Below are positions 25,157 through 34,336 of a DNA stretch of 64,000 bases, piece after piece. Location: contig NZ_LN869529.1 of the NCBI RefSeq assembly GCF_001244995.1, forward strand, positions 847,264 through 911,263, written 5' to 3'. The position numbers and the translations under genes were made by a program. This DNA comes from Intestinimonas massiliensis (ex Afouda et al. 2020). Its GTDB lineage: Bacteria; Bacillota; Clostridia; Oscillospirales; Oscillospiraceae. The notes beneath the pieces were generated by a model. That model was not told the origin of the DNA, searched no databases, and saw only the letters and a list, made by a program, of their open reading frames with translations. Numbering within the stretch: the stretch's first letter is position 1; each line of letters starts with the position of its first letter.

Positions 25157-25755
25157 ACGATCCATACAGCGTGTTGGGCGTCAGCTCGAATGCCAGTGAC
25201 GAAGAGATTAAGCGCGCTTACCGGGAGCTGGCCCGGAAGTACCATCCCGATAACTACCAGAACAATCCCCTGGCTGATCTGGCGGAAGAGAAGATGAAGG
25301 AGATCAATGAGGCGTACGACGCCATCACCAAGATGCGCAGCGGCGGCTCGGCCGGAGCATATCAAACTCAGGGCTCCTATCAGGGCGGATACCAGCAGCA
25401 GAGCGCCTCCTATTCCGGCGGCAGCGTGTACGCCAGAGTCCGCCAGGCCATCAATCTGGGCAATCTGGGGCAGGCGGAACAGCTCTTGAACACAGTGACC
25501 CGCCAAGACGGCGAGTGGCATTTCCTGATGGGGAGCATCGCCTATCGGAAGGGCTGGCTGGACGAGGCCATGCAGCAATTTCAAATCGCCTGCAACATGG
25601 AACCGGGCAACCCGGAGTACCGCCAGGCATACAACATGATGCAGCAGGGGGGACAGGCCTACCGGCCCGCCGGCTACGGCATGGGAATGGATAGCTGCGA
25701 CTGCTGCACCACCATGCTGTGTATGAACTGCCTGTGCGGCGGCTGTGGGCACTGA
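25153..25755 (+). CDS. J-domain protein with Cys-rich C-terminus
   Basis: A 200-residue DnaJ-type co-chaperone. The J-domain (residues 1-65) has the HPD motif in RKYHPDNYQ and would stimulate a DnaK partner. A Gly/Gln/Tyr/Ser-rich linker (about 65-95) is followed by TPR-like helices ([30 protein letters not shown]). The tail [21 protein letters not shown] has eight cysteines in 21 residues, suggesting metal binding. It lacks the DnaJ zinc-finger domain, so it is not the housekeeping DnaJ. Confidence 0.85.
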   Translation: MNDPYSVLGVSSNASDEEIKRAYRELARKYHPDNYQNNPLADLAEEKMKEINEAYDAITKMRSGGSAGAYQTQGSYQGGYQQQSASYSGGSVYARVRQAINLGNLGQAEQLLNTVTRQDGEWHFLMGSIAYRKGWLDEAMQQFQIACNMEPGNPEYRQAYNMMQQGGQAYRPAGYGMGMDSCDCCTTMLCMNCLCGGCGH

Positions 25756-25756
25756 C

Positions 25757-26287
25757 ATGAGGGGGAGCCGTGGCGTATACCGGGTGGCGCTGACCGCCGT
25801 TCTGGCCGCTGTGTCCCTGATTCTGCTCTATCTGTCCGCGCTCCTGCCCACGGGACGGATGGGTATTGTGGCTCTGGCAGGACTGACCCCGGCGGCGGCT
25901 GTGGTGTCCAGCGGGGTGGGCGCCGGAGTGCTGTGTTATGCGGGCACGGGTATTTTGGCCCTGATCCTGCTGCCGGACAAGGGCGGCGCTTTGCTGTACC
26001 TGCTCTTTTTCGGACTCTATCCCATCGTCAAGTATGCCGTTGAGCGCCTGCGTAGACTGCCGCTGGAGCTGCTTTTGAAGCTGGTCTTTTTCAACGGAGT
26101 GCTCACCGTTTTTTGGTTTGGCCTGCGGGCCGTCCTGCTCTCAGCGCTGCCGGCGGCGGGTCAGGCCCTGTGGCTGGTTTACGCGGGCGGAAATGTGGTG
26201 TTTCTGCTCTATGATTTTGGGTTTTCACAGGTCATCTCCTTCTACGGCCGGCGGATCGACCGGGTCCTGCGGAAGGGACGCTTATAA
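25757..26287 (+). CDS. Small integral membrane protein of unknown function
   Basis: A 176-residue hydrophobic protein with about five membrane segments (for example VALTAVLAAVSLILLYLSALL and GALLYLLFFGLYPIVKYAV). No functional motif is recognised; the general shape resembles small ECF-S-like or DUF2232-like proteins, but that is not strong. The ATG at 25757 starts 1 bp after the J-domain stop; the in-frame GTG at 25745 would lie inside the upstream gene. Confidence 0.7.
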   Translation: MRGSRGVYRVALTAVLAAVSLILLYLSALLPTGRMGIVALAGLTPAAAVVSSGVGAGVLCYAGTGILALILLPDKGGALLYLLFFGLYPIVKYAVERLRRLPLELLLKLVFFNGVLTVFWFGLRAVLLSALPAAGQALWLVYAGGNVVFLLYDFGFSQVISFYGRRIDRVLRKGRL

Positions 26288-26322
26288 CATACGATGGAAG
26301 AAAGAGAAAGGGGGGACCGCAT

Positions 26323-27201
26323 ATGGTCAAAAGTATGACCGGTTATGGCAGAGGAGAGGCGGTCCTGCATGAGCGCACCATCACGGTGGAGGTTCGCTCG
26401 GTCAATAACCGCTATCTGGACTGCTCCATTAAAATGCCCCGGCTGTATGTCTTTGCCGAGGACGCCATCAAGACCCGGGTCCAGACCAGCATCTCCCGTG
26501 GCAAGGTAGACGTATTCGTCAGCATCGACAGCTCCAAGGCGGACAGCGTTTCCGTCTCGGTGAATCGTCCGGTGGCAGACGGCTACTATGCGGCGCTGAC
26601 GGAGCTGCGCGACGCCTACGGCCTGCGGGACGATCTCTCGGTATCCCTGCTGTCCCGGTTCCAGGACGTGCTCCTGGTGGAAAAGGCGCAGGAGGACGTG
26701 GAGACCGTGGCGGCGGATATCTGTCAGGTGCTGGATCTGGCCCTGGCCGACTTCAGCGCCATGCGGGAGCGTGAGGGGCAGAAGCTGCGGGAGGATATCC
26801 TCTCCCGGGCAGAGACCATTGGCCGCCTCACCTCCTTCGTGGAGGAGCAGTCGCCCAAAACGGTTTCGGAATACCGGGCCCGCTTGGAGGCTAAAATGAG
26901 GGATGTGCTCCAAAATACTCAGATTGACGAAAGCCGCATCCTCACGGAGGCCGCCATTTTTGCCGATAAGGTGGCCGTGGATGAAGAGACGGTGCGTCTG
27001 CGCAGCCATCTGTCCCAGCTTCGGGAGATGCTGGAGCTGGACGTACCGGTGGGCCGAAAGCTGGACTTCCTCATTCAGGAATTCAACCGCGAGGCCAACA
27101 CCATCGGCTCAAAATGCAATGATATTGAGACCTCCAAAAAGGTGATCGACATCAAAGCGGAGATTGAAAAGATCCGTGAGCAGATTCAGAACCTGGAGTA
27201 A
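26323..27201 (+). CDS. yicC: YicC family endoribonuclease
   Basis: YicC/YloC proteins are RNases of the YicC clan (B. subtilis YloC cleaves RNA). The 292 residues start with the signature MVKSMTGYGRGEA and end with the DUF1732 region (REMLELDVPVGRKLDFLIQEFNREANTIGSK). AAAGGGGGG precedes the ATG. It opens the yicC-remA-gmk-rpoZ run, the conserved Firmicutes order. Confidence 0.95.
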   Translation: MVKSMTGYGRGEAVLHERTITVEVRSVNNRYLDCSIKMPRLYVFAEDAIKTRVQTSISRGKVDVFVSIDSSKADSVSVSVNRPVADGYYAALTELRDAYGLRDDLSVSLLSRFQDVLLVEKAQEDVETVAADICQVLDLALADFSAMREREGQKLREDILSRAETIGRLTSFVEEQSPKTVSEYRARLEAKMRDVLQNTQIDESRILTEAAIFADKVAVDEETVRLRSHLSQLREMLELDVPVGRKLDFLIQEFNREANTIGSKCNDIETSKKVIDIKAEIEKIREQIQNLE

Positions 27202-27216
27202 AGAGGGGCGGAGCAC

Positions 27217-27489
27217 ATGAAGCTGATCAATATTGGATTTGGCAACATGGTATCGGCCGGGCGGCTGATTGCCATTGTCAGTCCGGAGTCTGCGCCCATT
27301 AAGCGCATGATCCAGGAGGCCCGGGACCGCGGCGTCCTGATCGACGCCACCTATGGGCGGCGGACCCGCGCCGTTCTGGTCATGGACAGTGACCACATCG
27401 TCCTCTCGGCCATCCAGCCGGAGACCGTGGCCGGGCGCTTGGGCGCCCGTGAGGCCGCAGAGGCCGCGGAAGAGGAGGGGGAGGACTGA
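27217..27489 (+). CDS. remA: RemA family DNA-binding regulator (DUF370)
   Basis: RemA is a small oligomeric DNA-binding protein that activates biofilm-matrix and osmoprotection genes in Bacillus. The 90 residues include [26 protein letters not shown] and [22 protein letters not shown]. The last 15 residues are acidic ([12 protein letters not shown]). Its stop overlaps gmk by one base. Confidence 0.93.
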   Translation: MKLINIGFGNMVSAGRLIAIVSPESAPIKRMIQEARDRGVLIDATYGRRTRAVLVMDSDHIVLSAIQPETVAGRLGAREAAEAAEEEGED

Positions 27490-28100
27490 TGCCATTTCGG
27501 AAAAAGGCGCGGGGACAGTTGATTGTTCTCTCCGGCCCCTCCGGCGTGGGAAAGAGCACCGTCATCTCAGAGCTGTTGGGCCAGCGGCAGGACATCCACT
27601 TCTCCGTCTCCTTCACCACCCGACAGCCCCGGGTGGGAGAGGCCAACGGCGTTAACTACAATTTTGTGGATCGGCCGGAGTTTGAGCGGATGATCGCCGA
27701 CGGCGAGCTGCTGGAGCACGCGGAGTATGTAGGCAATTACTACGGCACTTCTCTGAAGGTCATCGAGGAGAAGCTGGCCGCCGGGATCGACGTATTGCTG
27801 GACATTGAGGTGCAGGGCGCCGCCAAGGTCCGCGCCAAGTGTCCGGAGGCAGTTCTCATTTTCATCATTCCGCCCTCCTTTGAGGAGCTCTCCCGCCGTC
27901 TCCACGGCCGCCACACCGATGGTGAGGACGTGATCGCCGGGCGGCTCCAGAAGGCGAGGGAGGAATATAAGGAAATTCCCCACTACGATTATCTGGTGGT
28001 CAATGACAAGGTATCCGAAGCGGCTGCGGAGATCATCTCCATCCTGGTCGCAGAGGGCTGCCGAACCAGAAACCGCATTCATCTTGTAGAAGGAGTGTAA
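27489..28100 (+). CDS. gmk: Guanylate kinase
   Basis: Gmk converts GMP to GDP. The 203 residues have P-loop SGPSGVGKSTV, the GMP-binding SFTTRQPRVGE and YVGNYYGTS, and the lid region. It is placed between remA and rpoZ, as in B. subtilis. Confidence 0.97.
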   Translation: MPFRKKARGQLIVLSGPSGVGKSTVISELLGQRQDIHFSVSFTTRQPRVGEANGVNYNFVDRPEFERMIADGELLEHAEYVGNYYGTSLKVIEEKLAAGIDVLLDIEVQGAAKVRAKCPEAVLIFIIPPSFEELSRRLHGRHTDGEDVIAGRLQKAREEYKEIPHYDYLVVNDKVSEAAAEIISILVAEGCRTRNRIHLVEGV

Positions 28101-28106
28101 TGACTT

Positions 28107-28313
28107 ATGATGCTCTATCCCGCAATGAACGATCTGCTCAAACAGGTGCCCAGCCGGTATCAGCTGGTGAACGTGGTGGCCCACCGAGCCCGCGAAATTG
28201 CCGCCGAGGCCGAGGATGAGGGCTATCCGCTGGAGGACAAGCCGGTATCCATCGCTATCCGTGAAGTGGCCGACGGCAAGGTGACCGGCGAGACGGTGCC
28301 GCAGGCGCAATGA
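28107..28313 (+). CDS. rpoZ: DNA-directed RNA polymerase omega subunit
   Basis: Omega helps fold and hold the beta-prime subunit. The 68 residues contain NDLLKQVPSRYQLVNVVAHRAREIA, the conserved omega core. AAGGAG lies before the ATG at 28107. An intrinsic-terminator-like hairpin begins 5 bp after the stop. The coaBC gene that often follows is absent. Confidence 0.95.
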   Translation: MMLYPAMNDLLKQVPSRYQLVNVVAHRAREIAAEAEDEGYPLEDKPVSIAIREVADGKVTGETVPQAQ

Positions 28314-28317
28314 AAGG

Positions 28318-28354
28318 AAAGGCAAGTGCCGGACAGACACGGCGCTTGCCTTTT
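28318..28354 (+). terminator. Terminator-like hairpin between rpoZ and priA
   Basis: A 13-bp stem (28318-28330 with 28341-28353, one G-T pair, 10-base loop) ends in TTTT (28351-28354). It lies inside a longer possible priA reading frame, which argues that priA begins downstream at 28376. Confidence 0.65.
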
Positions 28355-28375
28355 GTGGAGACAGGGGGGAAGCGC

Positions 28376-30856
28376 GTGACAGAACCGGCACGCATTGCAC
28401 GGGTGGCGCTCTCCGCCGTGACCTACGCCATCGACAAGCCCTATGATTATCGGATTCCTCCCGAACTGGAAGAAGGCGCCTGTCCGGGCGTCCGGGTCAT
28501 CGTACCCTTTGGAGCCGGAAACCGGCGGACGGAGGGGATCATACTGACCACGGGTCAGGCCTCCGCCACGGAGAAGAGGCTCAAGTCCCTGGTGTCGCTG
28601 CTGGACGAGGCCCCGGTACTGGACCGGGAGGGAATCCGGCTAGCCCTGTGGATGCGGGAGCGCTTTTTCTGCACGGTCTATGAGGCGGTCCGGGCCATGC
28701 TCCCGGCGGGGCTGTGGTTCTCTCTGCACGACAGCTATCGCATTGCGGAAGGGATCGACAGGGAGAAATCCTACCAGGCCGTGGGCCGCTCCGAGCCCGC
28801 TCGGCGGCTGTTGGATATGCTCTGGGCCTGCGGGGGTTCCGCCGAGCGCACGGATATCCGTGCGGCCTTTGAGGGCAAGGACCTCAATCCGACTCTACGC
28901 CAGCTTGTGGAGCGAGGCATTCTGACGCTGGAGACCAGCGCCGCCCGAGGCGTGGGTGATAAGACCGAGCAGGTGGCCGCGCTGGCCATGCCCGCCGAGG
29001 AGGCACTATCGCTGGTAACGCCAAAGCGGAAATCCGCACCTCTCCGCTATGCGGTGGTGGAGCTCCTGTGCGGCATCGGCTGCGCGTCCTCCAAGGAGAT
29101 CTGTTACTTTACCGGCGCATCCAGCGCGACTCTGCGCTCTCTGGCCAAAAGCGGCATTCTGACGTTGCAAAAGAGAGAGGTCTTCCGCCGCGCGGTGCCG
29201 GAAGAGTCCGAGCCCGCCGCTCCCCCGGTCCTCAATGACCAGCAGCAAGCGGCCTTTGCGGCGCTGGACACCCTGGCCCGTAGCAAGCAGGCCGCCGTGG
29301 CTCTGCTTTATGGTGTGACGGGCAGCGGCAAGACTCAGGTTTATATCCAGCTCATCCGCGCCGCGCTGAAGCGGGGACAGACCGCCCTGGTGCTGGTGCC
29401 GGAGATCGCGCTGACACCACAGCTCCTGCATATTTTTTCCTCCCACTTTGGCCCGGACGTGGCGGTGCTCCACAGCTCCCTGCGGGCGGGGGAGCGGTAC
29501 GACGAGTGGAAGCGGGTTCGGTCCGGAGCGGCCCGGGTGGTGCTGGGCACCCGTTCTGCGGTGTTTGCGCCGCTGCGGAATCTGGGCCTCATTATTTTGG
29601 ACGAGGAACAGGAGGCCAGCTACAAATCGGAGAATACCCCCCGATACCACGCCCGGGACGTGGCAAAATACCGCTGTGCCAAGGGCGGGGGCCTACTGGT
29701 GCTGGGCTCGGCCACCCCGTCGGTGGAAACGATGTACCTGGCCAAAACCGGGGTCTACCATATGGTGTCTCTGACCCGGCGCTACAACGAACGGGCACTG
29801 CCCCGGGTCTATATCACCGATCTGAAGGATGAGCTGCGCCGCGGCAACGGGGGCCCCATCAGCGCCTTGCTCCACCGGGAGCTGATGGCCAACCTGGAGC
29901 GGGGGGAACAGAGCATCCTGTTCCTCAACCGGCGGGGGGCCAGCCGGATGGTGTCCTGCGGGGAGTGCGGTGCGGCGCCCACCTGCCCCCGGTGCTCGGC
30001 CTACCTCACCTACCACTCCGCCAATGGCCGCCTGATGTGCCACCACTGCGGCCATTCAGAAAAGCTGCCTCCGGCCTGCCCGGCGTGCGGCGGCGGCCTC
30101 AACTTCATCGGCATCGGCACCCAGCGGGTCCAGGAGGAGCTCCAGGAGCGGTTCCCCGGCGTGGAAGTCCTCCGCATGGACACCGATACCGTCACCGCCA
30201 CCCAATCCCACGAGGCCATGCTCTCCCGGTTTGAGCGGGAAAAGATTCCCATCCTGGTGGGGACCCAGATGGTCGCCAAGGGGCTGGATTTTGAGAACGT
30301 CACCCTGGTGGGCGTGATCGCAGCAGATCTGGCCCTCTATGTGGACTCCTTCCGGGCGGGGGAGCGGACCTTCTCCCTGCTGACCCAGGTGGTAGGCCGG
30401 GCGGGTCGGGGTGAAAAGGCGGGCCGGGCGGTCATCCAGACTTATACCCCCGACAACGAGGTCATCCGGTTTGCCGCCGCCCAGGATTACGACAGCTTCT
30501 ATGAGCAGGAGATCGGCTTTCGGAAGCTCATGGGGCGCCCACCCTTTCAGGACCTGTTCGTCCTCACCGCTTCCGGGGTGGACGAGGCGGCGGTGCTCCG
30601 GACCTGCATGCGTCTGCGCCTGGGGCTGGAGGACTGGCTGCGCCGGCCGGAGCTGGCGGCGCTGGGCCCCAGACTGCTGGGACCGGCCCCGGCATCGGTG
30701 GCCAAGGTGAACAACCGCTACCGCTACCGGCTTACCCTGTGCTGCAAAAATACCAGACAGGTGCGCGCGCTGCTGTCCCATCTGCTGTACGCAGCCCACA
30801 GCGACAGGGAAAACAAAGGCGTCTCCGTGTTTGCGGACGTCAATCCATACGATTAA
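28376..30856 (+). CDS. priA: Primosomal replication restart helicase PriA
   Basis: PriA recognises stalled forks and reloads the replicative helicase. The 826 residues hold an N-terminal DNA-binding domain, helicase lobe 1 with Walker A YGVTGSGKTQVY and DEEQEASYK, a zinc-binding module with paired Cys (CGECGAAPTCPRCSAYL; CHHCGH; CPACG) and lobe 2 with VVGRAGRGEKAGR. The GTG at 28376 follows GGGGGGA and the rpoZ terminator. An ATG at 28310 would translate through that terminator. Confidence 0.95.
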   Translation: MTEPARIARVALSAVTYAIDKPYDYRIPPELEEGACPGVRVIVPFGAGNRRTEGIILTTGQASATEKRLKSLVSLLDEAPVLDREGIRLALWMRERFFCTVYEAVRAMLPAGLWFSLHDSYRIAEGIDREKSYQAVGRSEPARRLLDMLWACGGSAERTDIRAAFEGKDLNPTLRQLVERGILTLETSAARGVGDKTEQVAALAMPAEEALSLVTPKRKSAPLRYAVVELLCGIGCASSKEICYFTGASSATLRSLAKSGILTLQKREVFRRAVPEESEPAAPPVLNDQQQAAFAALDTLARSKQAAVALLYGVTGSGKTQVYIQLIRAALKRGQTALVLVPEIALTPQLLHIFSSHFGPDVAVLHSSLRAGERYDEWKRVRSGAARVVLGTRSAVFAPLRNLGLIILDEEQEASYKSENTPRYHARDVAKYRCAKGGGLLVLGSATPSVETMYLAKTGVYHMVSLTRRYNERALPRVYITDLKDELRRGNGGPISALLHRELMANLERGEQSILFLNRRGASRMVSCGECGAAPTCPRCSAYLTYHSANGRLMCHHCGHSEKLPPACPACGGGLNFIGIGTQRVQEELQERFPGVEVLRMDTDTVTATQSHEAMLSRFEREKIPILVGTQMVAKGLDFENVTLVGVIAADLALYVDSFRAGERTFSLLTQVVGRAGRGEKAGRAVIQTYTPDNEVIRFAAAQDYDSFYEQEIGFRKLMGRPPFQDLFVLTASGVDEAAVLRTCMRLRLGLEDWLRRPELAALGPRLLGPAPASVAKVNNRYRYRLTLCCKNTRQVRALLSHLLYAAHSDRENKGVSVFADVNPYD

Positions 30857-30870
30857 CGGAGGATAGAAAC

Positions 30871-31365
30871 ATGGCTTTGAGAAAGATTTTGACGGATAAG
30901 GACCCGGTTCTCCGCAAAAAGTCCCGGCCCGTCACCGGCTTTGACGGACGCCTTCATGACCTGCTGGACGATCTGAAGGAAACTTTGGAGCAGGCGGGCG
31001 GCGCGGGATTGGCGGCGCCCCAGGTGGGCATTCTCCGCCGCTGCGTCATCGTAGTGGATGGCAAGGGGGAGATGCTGGAGCTGGTAAACCCGGAGATCAT
31101 CTCCCGCTCCGAAACGGTCCAGGACGGCCTGGAGGGCTGCCTCAGCGTCCCCGGGATGTGGGGCATGGTGGAGCGGCCCATGCAGGTCCGGGTCCGGGCG
31201 CAGGACCGCAGCGGTCAGACCTTTGAGGCGGAGGGAGAGGGCATCGTGGCCCGCTGCTTCTGCCACGAGATCGACCATCTGGACGGGCATCTGTTCACCG
31301 AGCTGGCAGACCGGCTCTATACCCAGGAGGAGCTGGATGAGATGCTGGAGGAGGAGGGCCAGTGA
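30871..31365 (+). CDS. def: Peptide deformylase
   Basis: Def removes the N-formyl group from new proteins. The 164 residues carry the three metal motifs GAGLAAPQVG, EGCLSVPG and CHEIDHLDGHLF. CGGAGG precedes the ATG at 30871. It overlaps fmt by four bases; the pair adds and removes formyl groups. Confidence 0.97.
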   Translation: MALRKILTDKDPVLRKKSRPVTGFDGRLHDLLDDLKETLEQAGGAGLAAPQVGILRRCVIVVDGKGEMLELVNPEIISRSETVQDGLEGCLSVPGMWGMVERPMQVRVRAQDRSGQTFEAEGEGIVARCFCHEIDHLDGHLFTELADRLYTQEELDEMLEEEGQ

Positions 31366-32276
31366 AGATCCTCTTTATGGGCACGCCGGAATTTGCGGTG
31401 CCCTCTCTGAATGCCCTTCTGGGAGCGGGGCATACTGTCTGTGGCGTCTTTACCCAGCCGGACAAACCCAAGAACAGGGGAATGAAGCTGCTGCCAAGTC
31501 CTGTAAAGGTATGTGCCCTTTCCCATGAAATCCCCGTGTTCCAGCCCGCAAAGATGCGGGATGGGGAGGCACTGGGGTATCTCCGGGAGCTGGACCCGGA
31601 GCTCATCGTGGTGGCGGCCTACGGTAAGATCCTGCCCTCTGAGATTTTGGACTATCCCGTCAAGGGCTGCATCAACGTCCACTCGTCCCTGCTGCCCAAA
31701 TACCGGGGGGCCGCCCCCATCAACTGGGCCATTCTCAACGGCGAGGCCGTCACCGGCGTCACCATCATGCATATGGCCCCCGCGCTGGACGCAGGCGACA
31801 TCATTGCCCAGGCGTCCACTCCCATCGGCGCGGACGAGACGGCCCCGACGCTCACAGCCCGACTGGCGGAGTTGGGTGCAGAGCTGCTGGTCTCCGCCGT
31901 GGAGGCAATCGGGGCGGGGACCGCCGCCCGGACGCCCCAGGACGAGGCGGACTCCACCTATGCTCCCATGCTGTCCCGCGAGCTGTCTCCCATGGACTGG
32001 AGCAAACCGGCCCGGACGCTCCACGACCAGGTCCGGGGCCTGTTGCCCTGGCCCGCTGCGGTGGCGGAGTTCGGCGGCATCCGCTGTAAAGTCTTTTCCA
32101 CTGACCTTCCCCTCCAAACCACCGATGCGGCCCCCGGCACCATCCTGGAGGCGGGGAAGCGGGGGATCGACATTGCCTGCGGCGGTGGCACGGTGCTCCA
32201 CATCGACGAGCTCCAGGCTGATGGCGGAAAACGGATGAAGGCGGCGGATTATCTGCGGGGCCACCCGCTGAACTGA
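31362..32276 (+). CDS. fmt: Methionyl-tRNA formyltransferase
   Basis: Fmt formylates initiator Met-tRNA using 10-formyl-THF. The 304 residues begin with the Rossmann-like formyltransferase domain (ILFMGTPEFAVPSL), with the conserved HSSLLPKYRGAAPINWAILNGE containing catalytic His and the preceding Asn. The C-terminal OB-like domain follows. Tandem def-fmt order is usual. Confidence 0.97.
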   Translation: MKILFMGTPEFAVPSLNALLGAGHTVCGVFTQPDKPKNRGMKLLPSPVKVCALSHEIPVFQPAKMRDGEALGYLRELDPELIVVAAYGKILPSEILDYPVKGCINVHSSLLPKYRGAAPINWAILNGEAVTGVTIMHMAPALDAGDIIAQASTPIGADETAPTLTARLAELGAELLVSAVEAIGAGTAARTPQDEADSTYAPMLSRELSPMDWSKPARTLHDQVRGLLPWPAAVAEFGGIRCKVFSTDLPLQTTDAAPGTILEAGKRGIDIACGGGTVLHIDELQADGGKRMKAADYLRGHPLN

Positions 32277-32292
32277 CAAGGAGGCGTTTGCC

Positions 32293-32994
32293 TTGCCCTA
32301 CTTTTTCTATGGCTACGATCCCTACTACTGGATGATCCTGGTCCCCGCCATGCTGATCGCCCTGTTCGCCCAGCTCAAGGTTTCCTCTACCTTTAACCGC
32401 TATGACCGGGTGCGCAGCGCAAGGGGCTATACCGGCGCCCAGGCGGCCGAGGCGGTGCTGCGGCAACACGGCGTCACCGATGTGCGCATTGAGCGGGTCA
32501 GAGGAAGGCTGACCGATCACTACGACCCGCGGAGCAATGTGATCCGCTTGTCCGACGCGGTCTACGCCTCCAACAGCGTGGCCGCCATGGGCGTAGCCGC
32601 CCATGAGGCGGGCCACGCGGTGCAGTACGCCGTGGGCTACGGACCCATCCGGCTTCGAAACGCCATCATACCCGTATGCAATTTCGGCTCTCAGCTCTCC
32701 ATCCTCCTCATCCTCATCGGCCTGTTTTTATACTCCCAGCCCCTGTTTGGCCTGGGGGTCATCCTCTTTGGCGTGGCGGTGCTGGGCCAGGTGGTGACCC
32801 TCCCTGTGGAGTTCAACGCCTCTAGGCGGGCAGTGGAGAGTCTGGAGGGCGGCTACCTGCTGGACGATGAGGAGCTGCGAGGCGCCAGAAAGGTACTCAG
32901 CGCGGCCGCCATGACCTATGTGGCGGCGCTGTTGGTGTCCCTGGCTCAGCTCCTGCGGTTTGTACTGGCATTCAACGGAAGGCGGCGAGACTGA
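32293..32994 (+). CDS. Zinc metallopeptidase, YugP family
   Basis: A 233-residue membrane protein of the YugP (Zn_peptidase_2) family. An N-terminal membrane segment is followed by the zinc motif HEAGH in MGVAAHEAGHAVQYA (near residue 103) and further membrane segments (LSILLILIGLFLYSQPLFGLGVILFG; MTYVAALLVSLAQLLRFVL). The TTG start has GGAGG upstream. It lies between fmt and rsmB, the standard clostridial position. Substrate unknown. Confidence 0.9.
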   Translation: MPYFFYGYDPYYWMILVPAMLIALFAQLKVSSTFNRYDRVRSARGYTGAQAAEAVLRQHGVTDVRIERVRGRLTDHYDPRSNVIRLSDAVYASNSVAAMGVAAHEAGHAVQYAVGYGPIRLRNAIIPVCNFGSQLSILLILIGLFLYSQPLFGLGVILFGVAVLGQVVTLPVEFNASRRAVESLEGGYLLDDEELRGARKVLSAAAMTYVAALLVSLAQLLRFVLAFNGRRRD

Positions 32995-32995
32995 T

Positions 32996-34336
32996 ATGGC
33001 AGGTGTGCCGAGCGCCCGTGAAGTGGCCCTGGTGACCCTGTCCGCCTGCGAAAAGCAGGGGGCCTGGTCCGACCTGGCCCTGAAAAAGAACATCCGAGAG
33101 GCGGGACTGGACAGCCGGGATGCGGCGCTGGCCACCCGGCTCTGTTTCGGCGTGCTTCAGAACAAGCTGCTCTGTGACTTCTATATCGGGAAATTCTCCA
33201 CGGTAAAGGTGGAACGGCTGGAAAACCGGGTGCTCAACGCGCTGCGCCTGGGCATCTATCAGATGGCCTTTCTGACCAAGATTCCTGCCAGCGCCGCAGT
33301 GAACGAGTCGGTGGAGCTGGCCCGGAAATACAGCAAGAATCCCCGCAGCCCAGGTCTGGTCAACGGTATCCTGCGGACGGCGGCCCGTAATCTGGAACGG
33401 CTGCCCCTCATCGACCGGGAGGACCAGGCCCAATATCTGTCCATCCGGTACAGCCATCCTCTCTGGCTGGTACGCACATTTCAGTCCATGCTGGGGTCGG
33501 AGGAAACCGAGCGTCTTCTGGCGGCGGACAATGGGGAGCCGGCCACGGTGGCTCAGATCAATACGGTTCGGACGACGTCCGAGCAGGTGCTGGAGACCCT
33601 GGAAGCCGCAGGGCTGCGGGCCGAGCCCCATCCATGGCTGCCCAACTGCATCACCCTCACCGGAGGCGGGGATCTGGAGCGGTTGGCCGCCTTTCAGGAG
33701 GGGCGGTTTTATATCCAGGACGCCGGCGCGCGGCTGGCGGTGCTGGCGGCCGGCCCGGAGCCCGGTACGCGGGTCCTGGACGCCTGTGCGGCGCCGGGCG
33801 GCAAGTCCTTTGCTGCCGCCATCGCGATGGAAGACAGGGGCGAGGTCTTCTCCTGCGACATCCACCCGCATAAGAAAAAATTGATTGAGGCGGGGGCGAA
33901 ACGCCTGGGCCTCACCTGTGTGCAGGCCGGCGTGCTGGATGCCAGGAGCCGGAAGCCGGGCTATGAGAACGCCTTTGATCTGGTGATGGCCGACGTGCCC
34001 TGCTCCGGGTTGGGCATCATCCGTAAGAAGCCGGACATCCGCTATAAGGACCCCGCTCCGCTGGAGGGACTGCCGGCTGTACAGCGGGCGATTCTGGACA
34101 ATGTATCCGCCTATGTCCGGCCGGGCGGCGTCCTCCTGTATTGCACCTGTACGCTGCTGCCCCGGGAAAACGGGGAGGTGGTGGACGCCTTCCTGGACGC
34201 CCACCCCGATTTTCAGCCGGAAGCCTTTTCTCTTCCCGCCCCCATTGGGCCGGTAGAGGGAGGGCGGTTGACCCTGTGGCCGCATATCCATGGCACAGAC
34301 GGCTTTTACATCGCCAAATTACGGAGGCGCCTATGA
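32996..34336 (+). CDS. rsmB: 16S rRNA (cytosine-967-C5)-methyltransferase
   Basis: RsmB methylates C967 of 16S rRNA with SAM. The 446 residues have an N-terminal NusB-like domain (about 1-140) and a Rossmann methyltransferase domain with VLDACAAPGGKSFAAA (SAM-binding), the catalytic Cys in VMADVPCSGLGIIRKKPD and a second Cys in LLYCTCTLLPRENG. The ATG at 32996 begins just after the yugP stop. It overlaps rlmN by four bases. Confidence 0.96.
   Translation: MAGVPSAREVALVTLSACEKQGAWSDLALKKNIREAGLDSRDAALATRLCFGVLQNKLLCDFYIGKFSTVKVERLENRVLNALRLGIYQMAFLTKIPASAAVNESVELARKYSKNPRSPGLVNGILRTAARNLERLPLIDREDQAQYLSIRYSHPLWLVRTFQSMLGSEETERLLAADNGEPATVAQINTVRTTSEQVLETLEAAGLRAEPHPWLPNCITLTGGGDLERLAAFQEGRFYIQDAGARLAVLAAGPEPGTRVLDACAAPGGKSFAAAIAMEDRGEVFSCDIHPHKKKLIEAGAKRLGLTCVQAGVLDARSRKPGYENAFDLVMADVPCSGLGIIRKKPDIRYKDPAPLEGLPAVQRAILDNVSAYVRPGGVLLYCTCTLLPRENGEVVDAFLDAHPDFQPEAFSLPAPIGPVEGGRLTLWPHIHGTDGFYIAKLRRRL

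Noticed and set aside
28310-28376. Earlier ATG start for priA at 28310
   Set aside because: It would overlap the rpoZ stop and translate through a terminator-like hairpin; GTG 28376 has a strong Shine-Dalgarno and gives a normal PriA N-terminus.
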